Shown: piece by piece, positions 63,356-64,000 of the stretch | Layout: the number at the start of each line of letters is the position of its first letter | Position numbering within the stretch: position 1 is the first letter of the stretch | Origin: Robertmurraya korlensis | Lineage (GTDB): Bacteria; Bacillota; Bacilli; Bacillales; Cytobacillaceae | Length of the DNA: 64,000 nt | Direction of reading: 5' to 3' | Assembly (NCBI RefSeq): GCF_023715225.1 | Contig: NZ_JAMBNS010000004.1 | Span: 248,001-312,000 of the forward strand | The notes under the pieces: generated by a model | Told to the model about the DNA's origin: nothing | What the model saw: the letters and a program-made list of their open reading frames with translations, nothing else | Database searches by the model: none | Position numbers and translations under genes: made by a program

Positions 63356-64000
63356 TGAGTATGTTTTGTTATCAATGTCAAGAAACAGCAAATGGAACGG
63401 GCTGTACAATTGCCGGTATTTGTGGAAAAAAAGATGATTTAGCGAATATGCAAGATTTATTGGTTTATGTAGTGAAGGGTCTGGGGATTGTTCATACAGA
63501 AGCTAGAGAACTAGGATTGAAGCATAGTAAAGTAGATGAGTTTATTGTAAATAGTCTTTTTATGACGATTACCAATGCCAACTGGGATAAGAATGATTTT
63601 TATAATAAAGTTAGAGAGGGTCTGAATATTCGAGAGGAGATTAAGTCATCGATTGAAAAGGCTGACTCACAACTAGCTAATAATAGCGATTTTGTTACCT
63701 GGTATGGTGAGACTACTCTGGAGTTTGAAAACAAAGCCGCTTCACAAGAGGTAAGCATTCTTGCCACAAGAGATGAAGATATTCGCTCGTTAAGGGAACT
63801 AATTACATATGGTCTAAAAGGATTGGCTGCATACCTTCAGCATGCCGCACATTTAGGCTATAAAGAGGACTCTCTCTATGCTTTTATGCAAAAAACACTA
63901 TCGCAGATAACAGATGATACATTAACATTGGACGAATTGATTGCCCTTTCTATGGAAGTTGGGAAGTATGGAGTACATGGGATGGAATTATTAGATACCG
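63356..64000 (+). CDS. hcp: hybrid cluster protein / hydroxylamine reductase (3' truncated by window)
   Basis: The first 215 residues are present and the frame is open to the window end. The N-terminal cysteines C5, C8, C17 and C23 (MFCYQCQETANGTGCTIAGI then CGKKDD) form the [4Fe-4S] site of Hcp. The protein reduces hydroxylamine or nitric oxide under anaerobic or nitrosative stress. ATG follows TAGGGGAAAG. An Fnr-like site upstream agrees with anaerobic control. Confidence 0.93.

Overview
The window looks like chromosomal DNA of a soil-type Bacillaceae (Bacillus/Neobacillus/Peribacillus-like Firmicute). The evidence is low G+C content, strong AGGAGG-type ribosome binding sites, frequent TTG/GTG starts, LicT-type antiterminator RNA, YesM/YesN regulators, a YfmM-type ABC-F protein, a catabolite (cre) box and a sigma-54/AcoR-type regulator. 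No rRNA, intact tRNA, CRISPR array or intact transposase was seen.

Layout. (1) 0-6 kb: a beta-glucoside regulon: the end of a LicT antiterminator, a PTS EIIBCA and two GH1 6-phospho-beta-glucosidases, with a LicT-type RAT/terminator before the PTS gene and another before the second glucosidase. (2) 5.8-10 kb: EamA transporter, orphan glgC, DUF3291 protein and a DUF2975/Xre pair. (3) 10.1-22.4 kb: a defence-type island. It holds a RAMA-tailed nuclease, a PD-(D/E)XK gene interrupted by an in-frame TAG, a winged-helix protein, a broken plasmid-type HTH gene, a NERD-UvrD-like helicase, a PD-(D/E)XK/DUF5655-like protein and an EVE-McrB/DUF2357 (McrBC-like) pair. It ends at what looks like the 3' half of a tRNA-Leu(CAA) gene, a likely integration scar. 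(4) 22.9-27 kb: an MDR oxidoreductase, then a three-gene set of GIY-YIG-DUF2075, MazG-like and DUF1232 proteins, a second candidate defence cassette.

(5) 27.6-36.2 kb: a fructan/difructose-anhydride locus: cre box, GH172 relic, ABC importer, GH91 inulin fructotransferase-like enzyme without signal peptide, GH32 relic and YesMN-type two-component system. (6) 36.5-43.2 kb: ABC-F protein, PadR-controlled pair of half-size permeases with a long palindromic operator, GyrI relic, and a PadR-DUF1048-DrrA-DrrB drug-export operon more G+C-rich than its surroundings.

(7) 43.5-57 kb: accessory genes (hydrolase, phosphotransferase, GNAT, nucleotidyltransferase, Nudix, ECF sigma/PadR-like/RodA operon, ArsR-SRPBCC, YVTN propeller) among many pseudogenes and terminator-like repeats. 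(8) 57.4-64 kb: DUF3231 protein, a relic sucrose/levan locus (SacT-like RAT plus GH32 tail), a sigma-54 activator divergent from formaldehyde-dehydrogenase-like and aquaporin genes with a clear -24/-12 promoter, and hcp (hybrid cluster protein) preceded by an Fnr-like box, running off the end.

Many genes here are decayed (TAG-interrupted, frameshifted or truncated), so the window is a mosaic of working operons and debris of former sugar-use and defence loci.
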